Source of the DNA: Pseudomonadota bacterium | Lineage (GTDB): Bacteria > Pseudomonadota > Alphaproteobacteria > UBA2136 > UBA6156 | DNA: 64,000 nucleotides | Direction of reading: 5' to 3' | NCBI GenBank assembly: GCA_016125035.1 | Contig: WGMN01000008.1 | Location: 1-64,000 of the forward strand | In this document: positions 51,692 through 60,497 of the stretch, piece by piece | Layout: the number at the start of each line of letters is the position of its first letter | Position numbering within the stretch: position 1 is the first letter of the stretch | Translations under genes and position numbers: made by a program | The notes under the pieces: model-generated | What the model saw: only the letters and a program-made list of their open reading frames with translations | The model's database searches: none | Told to the model about the DNA's origin: nothing

Positions 51692-52540
51692 CTACTCCTC
51701 ACCATGCACCGCGCCCTGTGGCGGTGCCTTCACCCACAAGATAGGGTCAATCGGGTGGTTTTGCCAATACATTCCCCAATGCAGGTGGGGGCCGGTGCTG
51801 CGCCCGGTGGTGCCCACCCGCCCAATCACCTGCCCGGCGACCACCTTGTCACCCACTTTCACGTTCATCTTGGCAAGGTGCGCGTACACACTGGTCACCC
51901 CGGCCCCATGGTCCAGCATCAGCAGGTTGCCGGTCAAAAAGGTCATCCGCGCCAGCCGCACCACTCCAGCGGCGGGGGCACGCACCTCGGTGCCACGCGG
52001 GGCCGCCAGGTCATGGCCGCGGTGCCAGCTGTGCTCCTCGCCGTTGTAGGTGCGGCGGCTACCAAATACCCCGCTGGTTACCCCCCCTTTCACCGGCAGC
52101 AGAAACGGCTTGGCAAAGTCGCCATACTGTTTCTCGTCGTGTCTCTCCGCCACCACCCGCGCCGCGCCGATCGCCTTGTTGTCGGCAGCGATCATCGCTA
52201 TCTCTTTCTTATCCGGCTGCACGGTACGGGGCGGAACACCCACCACGTTCTGCGTCACATATTCACGCGGCTTCACTTCCAGCAACACCTTGCGGCAATC
52301 CTTGCCCACACAAAGCCGCAAGGTGTTGTGTTCCTGCTGCTCACGGTCAAAACCCACCACAAAAATGCCATCATCCCCCACCGCTACCTTCTCGTCGTTA
52401 AAGCGCACCTGCGTGCCACCGGGCACCTTGGCGATGTAAAACCCGGCCTGCTCCAAATTCTCACGCAACACCTGCGGTGCCTGCACTTCCGCATGCACCA
52501 CACCTGCCAGCAGCAATGCCACCGTCACCATGTATTTCAT
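51692..52540 (-). CDS. M23 family metallopeptidase (LytM-type)
   Basis: A 282-residue periplasmic peptidase with a signal peptide (about 1-17, ending VHA). The first 150 residues are beta-rich and unassigned. The M23 domain is complete, with zinc ligands in WHRGHDLAAPRG (HxxxD) and GPHLHWGMY (HxH), plus VTSGVFGSRR. It should cut peptide bonds in murein, unlike the degenerate EnvC-like protein at 6482. It overlaps the xseA stop end by four bases, so it is in the xseA operon. Confidence 0.92.
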   Translation of the reverse strand: MKYMVTVALLLAGVVHAEVQAPQVLRENLEQAGFYIAKVPGGTQVRFNDEKVAVGDDGIFVVGFDREQQEHNTLRLCVGKDCRKVLLEVKPREYVTQNVVGVPPRTVQPDKKEIAMIAADNKAIGAARVVAERHDEKQYGDFAKPFLLPVKGGVTSGVFGSRRTYNGEEHSWHRGHDLAAPRGTEVRAPAAGVVRLARMTFLTGNLLMLDHGAGVTSVYAHLAKMNVKVGDKVVAGQVIGRVGTTGRSTGPHLHWGMYWQNHPIDPILWVKAPPQGAVHGEE

Positions 52541-53763
52541 CGCAACTCCGCCTCCCTTTCTCCGTCTTTAAAATGCACCGTCACCGCCCCGGCCTTGGCC
52601 GTGGCGCTGCGCACCGTCTCCGCCCCACGGGTCAGGTACACAAACCCTTTGTCCAGCGGCATCATCGGGTTATGCGCCCGCAATACACGCTCCACACCGT
52701 CCAGCTTCTCACGCGCCTGGCGCAACCGCTGCGGGCCCAAATAGCCTACCCGTTCCGCCAACCCTCCCAACCGTTCGTGCGCCTGCAACAGCAAGCGCCG
52801 CGGCTCGGGCAACAACCTTGCCAGCATGCTCAAACGCTCTTGGTGGCCATCCAGAAGCTCTTCCATCATCTGCGCCAGCCGCCGCTGCGTATGGGCCAGC
52901 CCAAACAGCACATCATCACGCACCGGCACCACCAGTTCCGCCGCCGCACTGGGGGTGGGCGCACGCACATCCGCCGCCAGGTCGCACAACGTCACATCCG
53001 GCTCATGCCCCACGCCCGAGATCACCGGAATATCACTCTCCGCCACCGCCCGCACCAACACTTCGGCATTAAACGCCATCAGGTCCTCCAGGCTGCCGCC
53101 GCCACGCGCCACAATCAGCACATCCGGCCGCTGCTCGCCACGCATGCGGTTAAAACCCTGCACCGCCGCCGCCACTTCCGCCGCCGCAGTGGCCCCCTGC
53201 ACCGCCACCGGCCACAGGCTCACGTTGCGCGGGCAACGGTCTTCCAGCCGGTGCAGCATGTCACTAATCACCGCCCCGGTGGCACTGGTGATGATCCCGA
53301 TCCGCCGCGGTAAAAACGGCAGCGGCTTTTTGCGCCCCGCATCAAACAAACCTTCCGCCGCCAGCTTTTTCTTCAAGGCCTCCAGCTGCTGCATCAACGC
53401 TCCCAGCCCGGCGGGCTCCATGCGCTCGATCATCAACTGGTAGGTGCTGCGCTGCGGGTAACTGGTCAACTTGCCGGTGGCCACCACCAACGTGCCCGGC
53501 GGCGGCACCTCCACCCAGCGCGCCACCGTGCTGCGCCAGGCCACGCCGTTCAACACGGCATTCTCATCCTTCAAATCACAATACAAATGCCCGCTGGCCG
53601 GTATCTTCACCGCGCTCAGCTCCCCTTGCACCACCACCCGGGCAAAGTTGCCTTCCAACTGCCCCTTCACTGCGGCGGCCAGCTCGCTCACCGTCAGCAC
53701 CGCGGTCTTGGGCCGCGCCGGCGCGGTGTCTTCCACCACGTCAAACAGCGGCCCGCTGGCCAT
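52537..53763 (-). CDS. xseA: Exodeoxyribonuclease VII large subunit
   Basis: A 408-residue nuclease subunit. The N-terminal OB fold includes VVVQGELSAVKIPASGHLY and DLKDENAVLNGVAW, and the catalytic region has GIITSATGAVISDML, RGGGSLEDLMAFN and SGVGHEPDVTLCDLAAD with RAPTPSAAAELV, all family hallmarks. It degrades single-stranded DNA together with XseB, not encoded here. The gene is tightly packed between the M16 peptidase gene (one base) and the M23 gene (overlap). Confidence 0.95.
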   Translation of the reverse strand: MASGPLFDVVEDTAPARPKTAVLTVSELAAAVKGQLEGNFARVVVQGELSAVKIPASGHLYCDLKDENAVLNGVAWRSTVARWVEVPPPGTLVVATGKLTSYPQRSTYQLMIERMEPAGLGALMQQLEALKKKLAAEGLFDAGRKKPLPFLPRRIGIITSATGAVISDMLHRLEDRCPRNVSLWPVAVQGATAAAEVAAAVQGFNRMRGEQRPDVLIVARGGGSLEDLMAFNAEVLVRAVAESDIPVISGVGHEPDVTLCDLAADVRAPTPSAAAELVVPVRDDVLFGLAHTQRRLAQMMEELLDGHQERLSMLARLLPEPRRLLLQAHERLGGLAERVGYLGPQRLRQAREKLDGVERVLRAHNPMMPLDKGFVYLTRGAETVRSATAKAGAVTVHFKDGEREAELR

Positions 53764-53764
53764 G

Positions 53765-55093
53765 CTACTTGGCCTCCAGCGCGGGCCCGTTGCCTACCAC
53801 CACCAGCACCATCTTGTCCGGGTGCAACAGGCGCTTGGCCACGCGCAGGGTGTCCTCGCGCTTCACCGCGGCAATGCGCTTGGGCCACTCTTGCATGTAA
53901 TCCATGCCCAGCCCTTCGCTTTGCATCAGCGTCAACATCGCCAGCAACTTGGCATTGCTGTCCAGCCGCAGGGGGAATGAGCCAATCAAATACGCCTTGG
54001 CATCATTAAACTCTTCCTCCGTCACTTCCTTCTCACGCATGCCGTTCAAATGCTTGCGCACCAGCTCCAGCGCTTTTTCCACCTTGGTGTTGTCGCTGGC
54101 CAGGCTCACATAAAACATCGAGCCCTTGGGCAAGGGAGAGTTCACACTGCGCACGTCATACACCAAACCATGCACCTCGCGCACATCCAGCCCCAACCGG
54201 CTGGTCAGCACACCACCCCCCAAAATCTCGTTCATCACCAGCAACGGGTAGTAGTCCGGGTCTTCGCGGGTCAGCCCCAACTGGCCCATCAGCACGGTGC
54301 CCTGCGGCACATCCATCTTGGCGGTCTGCACCACCGCTTTTACCGGCTTGGGCTCGTCCTTCACCGCGTTGCGCAGCGTGCCTTCAGGCAGGCCGGCCAA
54401 AGCTTTGTCCAACAAACCGGCCAACGTGGCGGCATCAATATCCCCCACAACCGAAATCACCATGTTCTGCTTCGTCAACTGCGTATCATGCCAGGCCTTG
54501 GCATCAGCGGCGGTCAACGCACCCACCGTCTTCAAGGTGCCCTCACCGCTGTTGGCGTAGGGGTGGTCGCCATACACCAGCGGGCGGAATTTCCGCCACG
54601 CCACCACACTGGGCTCTTCATCACCACGGCGGATCCCCGCCAGCAACGCATCGCGTATGCGCGCCACCGCCTCATCCTCAAAGCGCGGCTGGCGTATCGC
54701 CATCCCCAGCAACTCAAAGGCACGCTCCTTGTGCTCGCTCAAGGTCATCAGGTTCACGTCCAGGTCCACGCTGCTGGCGCTGCCGCTCAGCCTTGCGCCA
54801 ATCTTTTCCAACTCATCGCGGTATTCCTTCGCCGCATACGGCCCTGCCCCTTCGTCCAGCAAACTGGCGGTAAAGGTGGCCACCCCTTCCTTGTCCTTGG
54901 GCTCAAAGGCGGCCCCGGCCCTAAAGCTTATCTCTACAGAGATCATCGGTGCGGCATGGTTCTCAATCAACCACGCATGATACCCCCCTTGGGTTACCAC
55001 ATCCTGGATTTTCCCCTCATCGGCCATAGCGTTCACACTGTATCCCCCTGTTAAAATTGCTGCTATTGCCAGCCACACTCTGTGCAGAATCAT
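53765..55093 (-). CDS. M16 peptidase-like subunit without zinc motif
   Basis: A 442-residue periplasmic protein with a signal peptide (about 1-25, ending VNA). It has the two-domain M16 fold (AWLIENHAAPMISVEISFRAG start, then GGVLTSRLGLDVREVHGLVYDV, the R/Y partner motif of the C-terminal domain). Where active subunits have HxxEH it reads KEGVATFTASLLDEGAG, so it lacks the zinc ligands. In alphaproteobacteria such a subunit pairs with an active one; that one is at 57508-58881, but four kilobases away with three genes between. Confidence 0.9.
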   Translation of the reverse strand: MILHRVWLAIAAILTGGYSVNAMADEGKIQDVVTQGGYHAWLIENHAAPMISVEISFRAGAAFEPKDKEGVATFTASLLDEGAGPYAAKEYRDELEKIGARLSGSASSVDLDVNLMTLSEHKERAFELLGMAIRQPRFEDEAVARIRDALLAGIRRGDEEPSVVAWRKFRPLVYGDHPYANSGEGTLKTVGALTAADAKAWHDTQLTKQNMVISVVGDIDAATLAGLLDKALAGLPEGTLRNAVKDEPKPVKAVVQTAKMDVPQGTVLMGQLGLTREDPDYYPLLVMNEILGGGVLTSRLGLDVREVHGLVYDVRSVNSPLPKGSMFYVSLASDNTKVEKALELVRKHLNGMREKEVTEEEFNDAKAYLIGSFPLRLDSNAKLLAMLTLMQSEGLGMDYMQEWPKRIAAVKREDTLRVAKRLLHPDKMVLVVVGNGPALEAK

Positions 55094-55139
55094 AGACAAG
55101 CCCCTTCCTGCGGCGCATCCTAGCCCAAACGAGAGAAGC

Positions 55140-55745
55140 ATGAAACTCAGTTTCGCCGAGCGTATGTTCGTCAACAGCCCAATCCGTGGGCTCAGCCTGC
55201 GTTTTGTCGAGCCCAGAATTTTCGACAACCTGGCCCCCTTCCCGCGCGGCGCCCACGTGCTGGATTTAGGCTGCGGCAACGGCACCGGCCTGGTGGCACT
55301 GGCGCGCAACCACGCCCCCGCCAGCCTCACGGGGATAGACGAAGACCCCGCCCAAATCGCCCTGGCCCGCACCCGGCTTGAAAAATCCGGCGTCACCGCC
55401 CGCCTGATCGAAGCCAATGCGGAAAAAATAACCCTCCCCGCCCACACTTACGATGTCATCACCTGCACCGGCTGCCTGCACCACGTGCCCAAATGGAAGT
55501 CTGCCCTGGCGGAAGTCGCGCGCCTGCTGCGCCACGGCGGCCTGCTTTATATGTTCGAGATCTATCCCCCCCTCACCGCCTTCATCAGCCTGTTCGCCGC
55601 CCACCCCAAAAACAGCTTCACCCACAAAAGCCTGGTGGAAGAACTGCCGCGCCACGGCCTCACCATCCTCGGCCAGCGCAACCTGTTCAACCTGGCGGGC
55701 TTTGTGGTGGCGCGCCGCACCGGCAACTCTAATCTTTACGATTAA
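55140..55745 (+). CDS. Class I SAM-dependent methyltransferase
   Basis: A 201-residue methyltransferase of the methyltransf_11/25 type. Motif I is HVLDLGCGNGTGLVALA (about 39-55), the acidic end of strand 2 is SLTGIDEDP, and YDVITCTGCLHHVPKW is motif IV. No known substrate. It is the only plus-strand gene in a 12-kb run of minus-strand genes and sits between the two M16 subunits. Its start is about 47 bp from the divergent M16 gene. Confidence 0.85.
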   Translation: MKLSFAERMFVNSPIRGLSLRFVEPRIFDNLAPFPRGAHVLDLGCGNGTGLVALARNHAPASLTGIDEDPAQIALARTRLEKSGVTARLIEANAEKITLPAHTYDVITCTGCLHHVPKWKSALAEVARLLRHGGLLYMFEIYPPLTAFISLFAAHPKNSFTHKSLVEELPRHGLTILGQRNLFNLAGFVVARRTGNSNLYD

Positions 55746-56630
55746 TCAACCGGTCGCCACCGCCACCGCAATAGCCCCCGCCAGCAAGGCAATCCCCGCC
55801 CACCAGTTGTTGCGCTCACCGCGCTGCCACCAGCCCAGCACCGCCAGCCACAAGGCCGAGAGCATCGTAATCGCCGCCACATAACCCGGGTTGGGAGAAA
55901 GCGCGATGGCCATCAGCATCACCACCAGCCCACTCAGCAGAATCGCCCCGAACAACACACTTTTCAGCAACTCCTGCCGGGTGAATGAAAACCCCTTGCG
56001 CCCGCCCATCGCCACCGCAAAGGCCGAGCCCGCGGTGCTGCTCACCGCCAGATAAGCCACCGTGTGCCCCGCCACCAACGCCAACCCGGCCAGGGCATCC
56101 GGCTCGCTCAGGGCTTCCTTGGCCACCACATCACCCACAGCGTAAAGCGCGGCCACCGGCACCATCGCCAACAGGGCCACCCAGCTGGCATCCACCCGGC
56201 GGATAAACATCAACGCCCCGCCGCACAAACCAAACCCCGCCGTCAGCATCCCGGCGCGCCACGGCTCGCTCAGCAGCGGCAACAACGTCTGCGGCTCAAA
56301 CAACGCCCACAGGGTAAAACCCATCAGCATTTTCATCGGCACGTAAAGCGCGGTCAAACGGCCACCATGCCTGGCGGCGGCGTTAAACAGCAAGGTGTCG
56401 GTGTAGGCCAGCAACACACCCATGCCCGCCGCCACCACATAAAACATCACTTCCTGCGGCCACGGCCACACCAGCAAACTCAATAGCGCCAACGGCCACA
56501 CACCCCCCACGCGCAACACCACCAGCTTACGCCCATCCACCTGGGCCCACTGGTTGTAACCAATAATCACCGCGCCGCAAAAGCTGAAGCCGAACGCCAG
56601 CAGCACCCACAGGGGCAACGCGCCGGTCAT
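55746..56630 (-). CDS. EamA-family (DMT) transporter, copy 2
   Basis: A 294-residue protein with about ten transmembrane helices in two EamA repeats; the fold is clear but the substrate is not. It shares layout and segments (KMLMGFTLWALFEP, VPVAALYAVGDVVAKEAL) with the next gene, LKAMAVFAVWFVLS and VLPIVVLYGAGDIMARLVV, so the pair are tandem paralogues, 4 bp overlapping. They may work as a heteromer. They lie between the two M16 subunits with a plus-strand methyltransferase, apparently as an inserted block. Confidence 0.85.
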   Translation of the reverse strand: MTGALPLWVLLAFGFSFCGAVIIGYNQWAQVDGRKLVVLRVGGVWPLALLSLLVWPWPQEVMFYVVAAGMGVLLAYTDTLLFNAAARHGGRLTALYVPMKMLMGFTLWALFEPQTLLPLLSEPWRAGMLTAGFGLCGGALMFIRRVDASWVALLAMVPVAALYAVGDVVAKEALSEPDALAGLALVAGHTVAYLAVSSTAGSAFAVAMGGRKGFSFTRQELLKSVLFGAILLSGLVVMLMAIALSPNPGYVAAITMLSALWLAVLGWWQRGERNNWWAGIALLAGAIAVAVATG

Positions 56631-57496
56631 GCGGCCAGCACCATCAAAATAATCGCCACACCAACAACCACCGTCCCCGCCAGCGGGCTGGCGTCATCCT
56701 TCACCCCCGCCAGCTTGTGGTAGGCCAGCAACCACACCGGCGCCAGCAGGGCCAGCATGCTCACGTAGGCCGGGCTGGGCCCCAGCACCAGCGCGGTAAA
56801 AAACAACACCTGGTTCAAGGTCGATCCAAACGCCGCCCAACCCGCCGCACGCATCAGGCTGGGCGTTACCAGCGGCAACTCACGCTTGGGCCGCCACGGC
56901 AGCAACATGGCCGAAAAACTGGCGCTGGAAAGGCTCACCATAAACAGGTAGATCACCAACTGGTCACTCAGCAGGTCGCGGTTCACCACCAATCGCGCCA
57001 TAATGTCCCCGGCGCCATAAAGCACCACAATCGGCAACACCGCCTTCAGGCTGCTCCAGCTCACGTCATGCCTGCGGAAGGAAAGCAGCGCCACCATCAT
57101 CGTCACCATACACACCGCAATGCCAAAAATCTTCAACGGCTGCGTCATCAAATGCTCGCGCGCATGGGCAGAAAGCACAAACCACACCGCAAACACCGCC
57201 ATCGCTTTCAGCGGCATGTGCAGCACCGCCACGCGGCCGTTGTGTTTTTGCGCCAGGTCCTGGGTGATGGTAAACCCCACGATCATCGCCGCTCCGCCAA
57301 AAATCGCTGCGATGTAAAACATCGGCTCGCCCGGCCAATTCTGCAGCAGCGCCAACGGCAGCCAGAATATGGCCGAGAGCATCATGCGCCACATATTCAG
57401 GCGGAAGCCCTCCTGCCCGGCCCTGCGGTTCATCTCCACATTCTGGGCGGTCATTATGCTGCTGCCCAGCGCGGCCAACACCCACAATGCACCCAT
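56627..57496 (-). CDS. EamA-family (DMT) transporter, copy 1
   Basis: A 289-residue ten-helix transporter, paralogous to the next gene. Segments IYLFMVSLSSASFSAMLLPW and VLGPSPAYVSMLALLAPVWLL match the second EamA repeat. Upstream neighbour is the active M16 subunit (12 bp away). EamA proteins export amino acids, nucleobases or sugar-lipids; nothing here distinguishes between them. The start is MGALWVLAALGSSIM, hydrophobic from the first residues. Confidence 0.85.
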   Translation of the reverse strand: MGALWVLAALGSSIMTAQNVEMNRRAGQEGFRLNMWRMMLSAIFWLPLALLQNWPGEPMFYIAAIFGGAAMIVGFTITQDLAQKHNGRVAVLHMPLKAMAVFAVWFVLSAHAREHLMTQPLKIFGIAVCMVTMMVALLSFRRHDVSWSSLKAVLPIVVLYGAGDIMARLVVNRDLLSDQLVIYLFMVSLSSASFSAMLLPWRPKRELPLVTPSLMRAAGWAAFGSTLNQVLFFTALVLGPSPAYVSMLALLAPVWLLAYHKLAGVKDDASPLAGTVVVGVAIILMVLAA

Positions 57497-57507
57497 GGCT
57501 GCGGCTC

Positions 57508-58881
57508 CTAGTTGTCTTTGGTCGGTTGCAACGTCCCCAGTTGGGCAGGCTTGCCCACCAGCACCGCCAGGGTGCTGGCTTCGCTCTTTAAGTATTTCTT
57601 CGCCACCGCCTGCACATCCGCCGTGGTCAGGGTGCGCAGTTCGCCCTGCCAGTCGTCAAAGTGCTTCACATCTCCGCCGGCGGTCACCCACACACCCAGC
57701 CGGTACATGGTGTTGAACACATCGTCGCGGCCGTAAATTTCATCGGCCAGCAAGGTGGTCTTGGCCTTGTCCAGCTCAGCCTGGGTCACGCCGTGGTCCA
57801 CCACGTCCTGCAACACCTGCCACACCACCGGGCCGATCTTGTCGGCGGTCACACCATCCTTGGGCTGCACGCTCACGTCCCAGGTGGTCTCCCCTACCCT
57901 AATGGCGTCGTACCCGGCACTGGCATCATCGGCCAAACCGTCCTTCACCACCAACCGCTGGTAAAGGCGCGCACTGTCGCTGCCGCCCACAATCTCCGCC
58001 AATGCCCACAACGCGGTGGCCTCACCCTTGGCCGGCTTGGCGTCGGCCACACCGTGGAAGCGGCTCGGCGCCCTGAACAACACTTCCCACAGCGGCACCT
58101 TCACCTGCGCATCCACCGCAATATAGCTCAGCGCTTCCTTGCGCACCGGCTCCACCGGGCTCTTGCGCGCGGGCACATCGGCGGGCTTCACCGCGCCGTA
58201 ATATTTCTCCGCCAGCGGCCTGGCCTGGTCGGCGGTAATGTCGCCCACCATAATCAAGGTGGCATTATTGGGGGCGTAATGGTGGTGGTACCAATCCAGC
58301 GCGTCATTCACCGTGTAACCGGCAATGTCCTGGCGCCAGCCGATGATCGGGTGCCCATAAGTATGGTGCGCATAGTGGCGGCGCATCACCTGTTCCATAA
58401 AGCGGTCGGCGGGGTTGCTGTCGGTGGTCAGCTTGCGCTCCTCGGCCACCACCTTGCGCTCGGGCTGGAACACCGGGTCCGTCAGCGTCAAATGCGCCAT
58501 GCGGTCACTTTCCAGGTCCATCATCACCGGCAGCTCCTGCACCGGCACCTTCTGGAAGTAGGCGGTAAAATCATAGCTGGTAAAAGCATTCTGCACGCCG
58601 CCCTTGCGCTGCACGATCTTGTCCATCTCGCCCGCCGGGTGGCGCGGCGTGCCCTTAAACATCAGATGCTCGGTCATGTGCGCCAGGCCGGTCTTGCCCG
58701 GCACTTCGTCCATCGCGCCCACGTTGTACCACACGCTGTGGGTCACCACCGGCACGCGGTGGTCGGGCACCACCACCACATTCAACCCGTTATCCAGCTT
58801 AAATTGCTGTATCTCCATCGCCTGTCCCTCATTCATCATTAACATTGCGGCCAGCACGGCCACTGCCCCCAGGCGCCCCAT
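57508..58881 (-). CDS. M16 zinc metallopeptidase, active subunit
   Basis: A 457-residue periplasmic peptidase with a signal peptide (about 1-20). The inverted zinc motif HMTEH is at 68-72 (LAHMTEHLMFKGT), with the distal Glu in ERKVVAEERK, and the C-terminal half is a second M16 domain. It is likely to form a dimer with the non-zinc subunit at 53765-55093. GAGGA lies seven bases before the ATG. It follows the DUF3035 gene by three bases in the ileS-lspA series, typical for alphaproteobacteria. Confidence 0.92.
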   Translation of the reverse strand: MGRLGAVAVLAAMLMMNEGQAMEIQQFKLDNGLNVVVVPDHRVPVVTHSVWYNVGAMDEVPGKTGLAHMTEHLMFKGTPRHPAGEMDKIVQRKGGVQNAFTSYDFTAYFQKVPVQELPVMMDLESDRMAHLTLTDPVFQPERKVVAEERKLTTDSNPADRFMEQVMRRHYAHHTYGHPIIGWRQDIAGYTVNDALDWYHHHYAPNNATLIMVGDITADQARPLAEKYYGAVKPADVPARKSPVEPVRKEALSYIAVDAQVKVPLWEVLFRAPSRFHGVADAKPAKGEATALWALAEIVGGSDSARLYQRLVVKDGLADDASAGYDAIRVGETTWDVSVQPKDGVTADKIGPVVWQVLQDVVDHGVTQAELDKAKTTLLADEIYGRDDVFNTMYRLGVWVTAGGDVKHFDDWQGELRTLTTADVQAVAKKYLKSEASTLAVLVGKPAQLGTLQPTKDN

Positions 58882-58884
58882 GGG

Positions 58885-59310
58885 CTATTCCTCGTCCTTG
58901 CCGAACCAGCGCTTAAACAAGCTTTTCTTCGGCTCCTCAGCTTTGGCGGCTGCGGCTTTATCCAGCTCTTCACGCACGTTGGGGTCGGCCACGGTGCCGG
59001 TCTGCTGCAGCAGCCACTGGTCGCCGGCGGGCACCTCCGCGGCGCTGCCGCTCACCGCCTGAGTGCCGGAAACTCCGGTTATCAACTCATGCGCTTCCAT
59101 CGTCTGCTGGCGGTTCAGCATCGCCTCGTAATCACCTTTTCCGTCGCTGGGCGGGCGCAGCTGCATGTCGGGCGGCACCGCCAGGCTGGGGCCGTCAATC
59201 ACCTGGGTTTCATCGGGCAAGGTGCGGCTCAGCAACGGCTTGCCGCCACATCCCGCCAGCGCGCTCATGGTTGTTAAGGCCGCCAATCCCAAAAGAATAT
59301 TCGCCCGCAT
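58885..59310 (-). CDS. DUF3035 lipoprotein
   Basis: A 141-residue lipoprotein: the lipobox is SALAGCGG (Cys at 21), and the mature part starts KPLLSRTLPDETQVIDGPSL, then PPDMQLRPP, the DUF3035 hallmark. The C-terminus is basic (KKSLFKRWFGKDEE). It lies between lspA and the M16 gene, the regular order in alphaproteobacteria. It is a substrate of the signal peptidase II encoded just upstream. Function unknown. Confidence 0.9.
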   Translation of the reverse strand: MRANILLGLAALTTMSALAGCGGKPLLSRTLPDETQVIDGPSLAVPPDMQLRPPSDGKGDYEAMLNRQQTMEAHELITGVSGTQAVSGSAAEVPAGDQWLLQQTGTVADPNVREELDKAAAAKAEEPKKSLFKRWFGKDEE

Positions 59311-59313
59311 GTC

Positions 59314-59811
59314 TTACCCCTTTTTGTTAAAAAACGCGTCGAGCAACAGTAAGCCCACACCCACCGTGATGCAAGCATCCGCCACATTGAAGGTATAGGG
59401 GAACCACCCCTTCGGGCTCGCCAGGATAAAATCCACCACCGCGCCATGCACCACCCGGTCGGCCAGGTTGCCCAGCGCGCCGCCGATCACCAGCCCCAAC
59501 CCTGCCTGGTGCCAACACCAGCCGCCTTTTTCTCCCAGCCAGTGGATAAACCACCCGCTCGCCGCCACCGCCACCACCCCCAAAAGCAGCGGCGCATATG
59601 GCACACCATCCAGCATGCTAAAGCTCATCCCGCGGTTCCAGGCGAAGATCAACCCAAAGTCACCCGCCGCGCCGTGCATAAACCACAGCGGCAGCCACCC
59701 CGCCGCCGCCGCATGCAACGCCAACGCCTTGCTGGCGGCATCAGCCAGCAACGCCACCGCCGCCACCCCCAAACCCGGCAAACGCCGCCGCACATAACCT
59801 TGCTTTTTCAT
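59314..59811 (-). CDS. lspA: Lipoprotein signal peptidase (signal peptidase II)
   Basis: A 165-residue aspartic protease that removes lipoprotein signal peptides. Four helices are visible, and the catalytic acids lie in GNLADRVVHGAVVDFI and FNVADACITVGV, the two conserved Asp boxes. WNRGMSFSML replaces the common N-x-G-xF-S/G loop. I chose ATG at 59811, which overlaps the upstream gene by four bases. Length is standard. It follows ileS by one unknown gene. Confidence 0.94.
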   Translation of the reverse strand: MKKQGYVRRRLPGLGVAAVALLADAASKALALHAAAAGWLPLWFMHGAAGDFGLIFAWNRGMSFSMLDGVPYAPLLLGVVAVAASGWFIHWLGEKGGWCWHQAGLGLVIGGALGNLADRVVHGAVVDFILASPKGWFPYTFNVADACITVGVGLLLLDAFFNKKG

Positions 59812-60497
59812 ATCACCTCGTCCTCCACCACCTCTGGCTGATAAACCAGCGGCACTGCCCCTTCCCCCGGTTGCACCTCGGTGTAAATCTGCGCCATCGC
59901 CACCGTGCTCATGCGGTCCACCACCTGCATGGTCTCGGCGCTCCATTTGCCAAAATCATCCGCCAGCAACGCATCCAGGTCGCGCTCCAGCCCGCGCGTG
60001 GCCACATAAAAATTCTCGCCCAGCTCTTCCACGTAAGCATCATGGGCCTCGTCCAAAAGCACCATCGCAGTGGCCAACACTTCCAGCGCATTGTCGTCGT
60101 CCAAACCCACCGCCTCGCCCAACTCCTTCCATTCGTCCAGCATCTCTTCGTCCACCGGCAAGTCAAAGGTCAGGCCGTCACCGGCCTCATTCAACAAGGT
60201 CTGTGCTTCCACCAGCGCCCGCTCGGGGTGCCAACCGCTCAGCGTAAACAATTCACCAATCTGGTAGTGCGGCATCAGCTCATCACCACGCGCATCGCGC
60301 AGCTGCACCACCACCAGGCGGCACTTATGCGTGCGCACCGCCATCAACCATTTCCAATGCCAGTAGGCGTGCTCCATGGCCTCGCCCACTGCCATGCTCA
60401 GCTTGTCATCCTCGGCTTCTTCCCACCCTTTCAGGCAGGCCTCCAGCACCTTGGCGGGCAAAAAGACTTCCTTGGTGTCCAGGTCTTTTTTGCTCAA
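59808..60497 (-). CDS. Hypothetical acidic protein between ileS and lspA, 229 aa
   Basis: I do not recognise this protein. It is soluble, strongly acidic (DLPVDEEMLDEWKELGEAVG, DDDNALEVLATAMVLLDEAH) and predicted to be helical, with no signal peptide. It overlaps ileS by four bases at one end and lspA by four at the other, so all three are translationally coupled. ileS-lspA is a classic pair; an inserted gene of this kind is unusual. Role unknown. Confidence 0.65.
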   Translation of the reverse strand: MSKKDLDTKEVFLPAKVLEACLKGWEEAEDDKLSMAVGEAMEHAYWHWKWLMAVRTHKCRLVVVQLRDARGDELMPHYQIGELFTLSGWHPERALVEAQTLLNEAGDGLTFDLPVDEEMLDEWKELGEAVGLDDDNALEVLATAMVLLDEAHDAYVEELGENFYVATRGLERDLDALLADDFGKWSAETMQVVDRMSTVAMAQIYTEVQPGEGAVPLVYQPEVVEDEVI

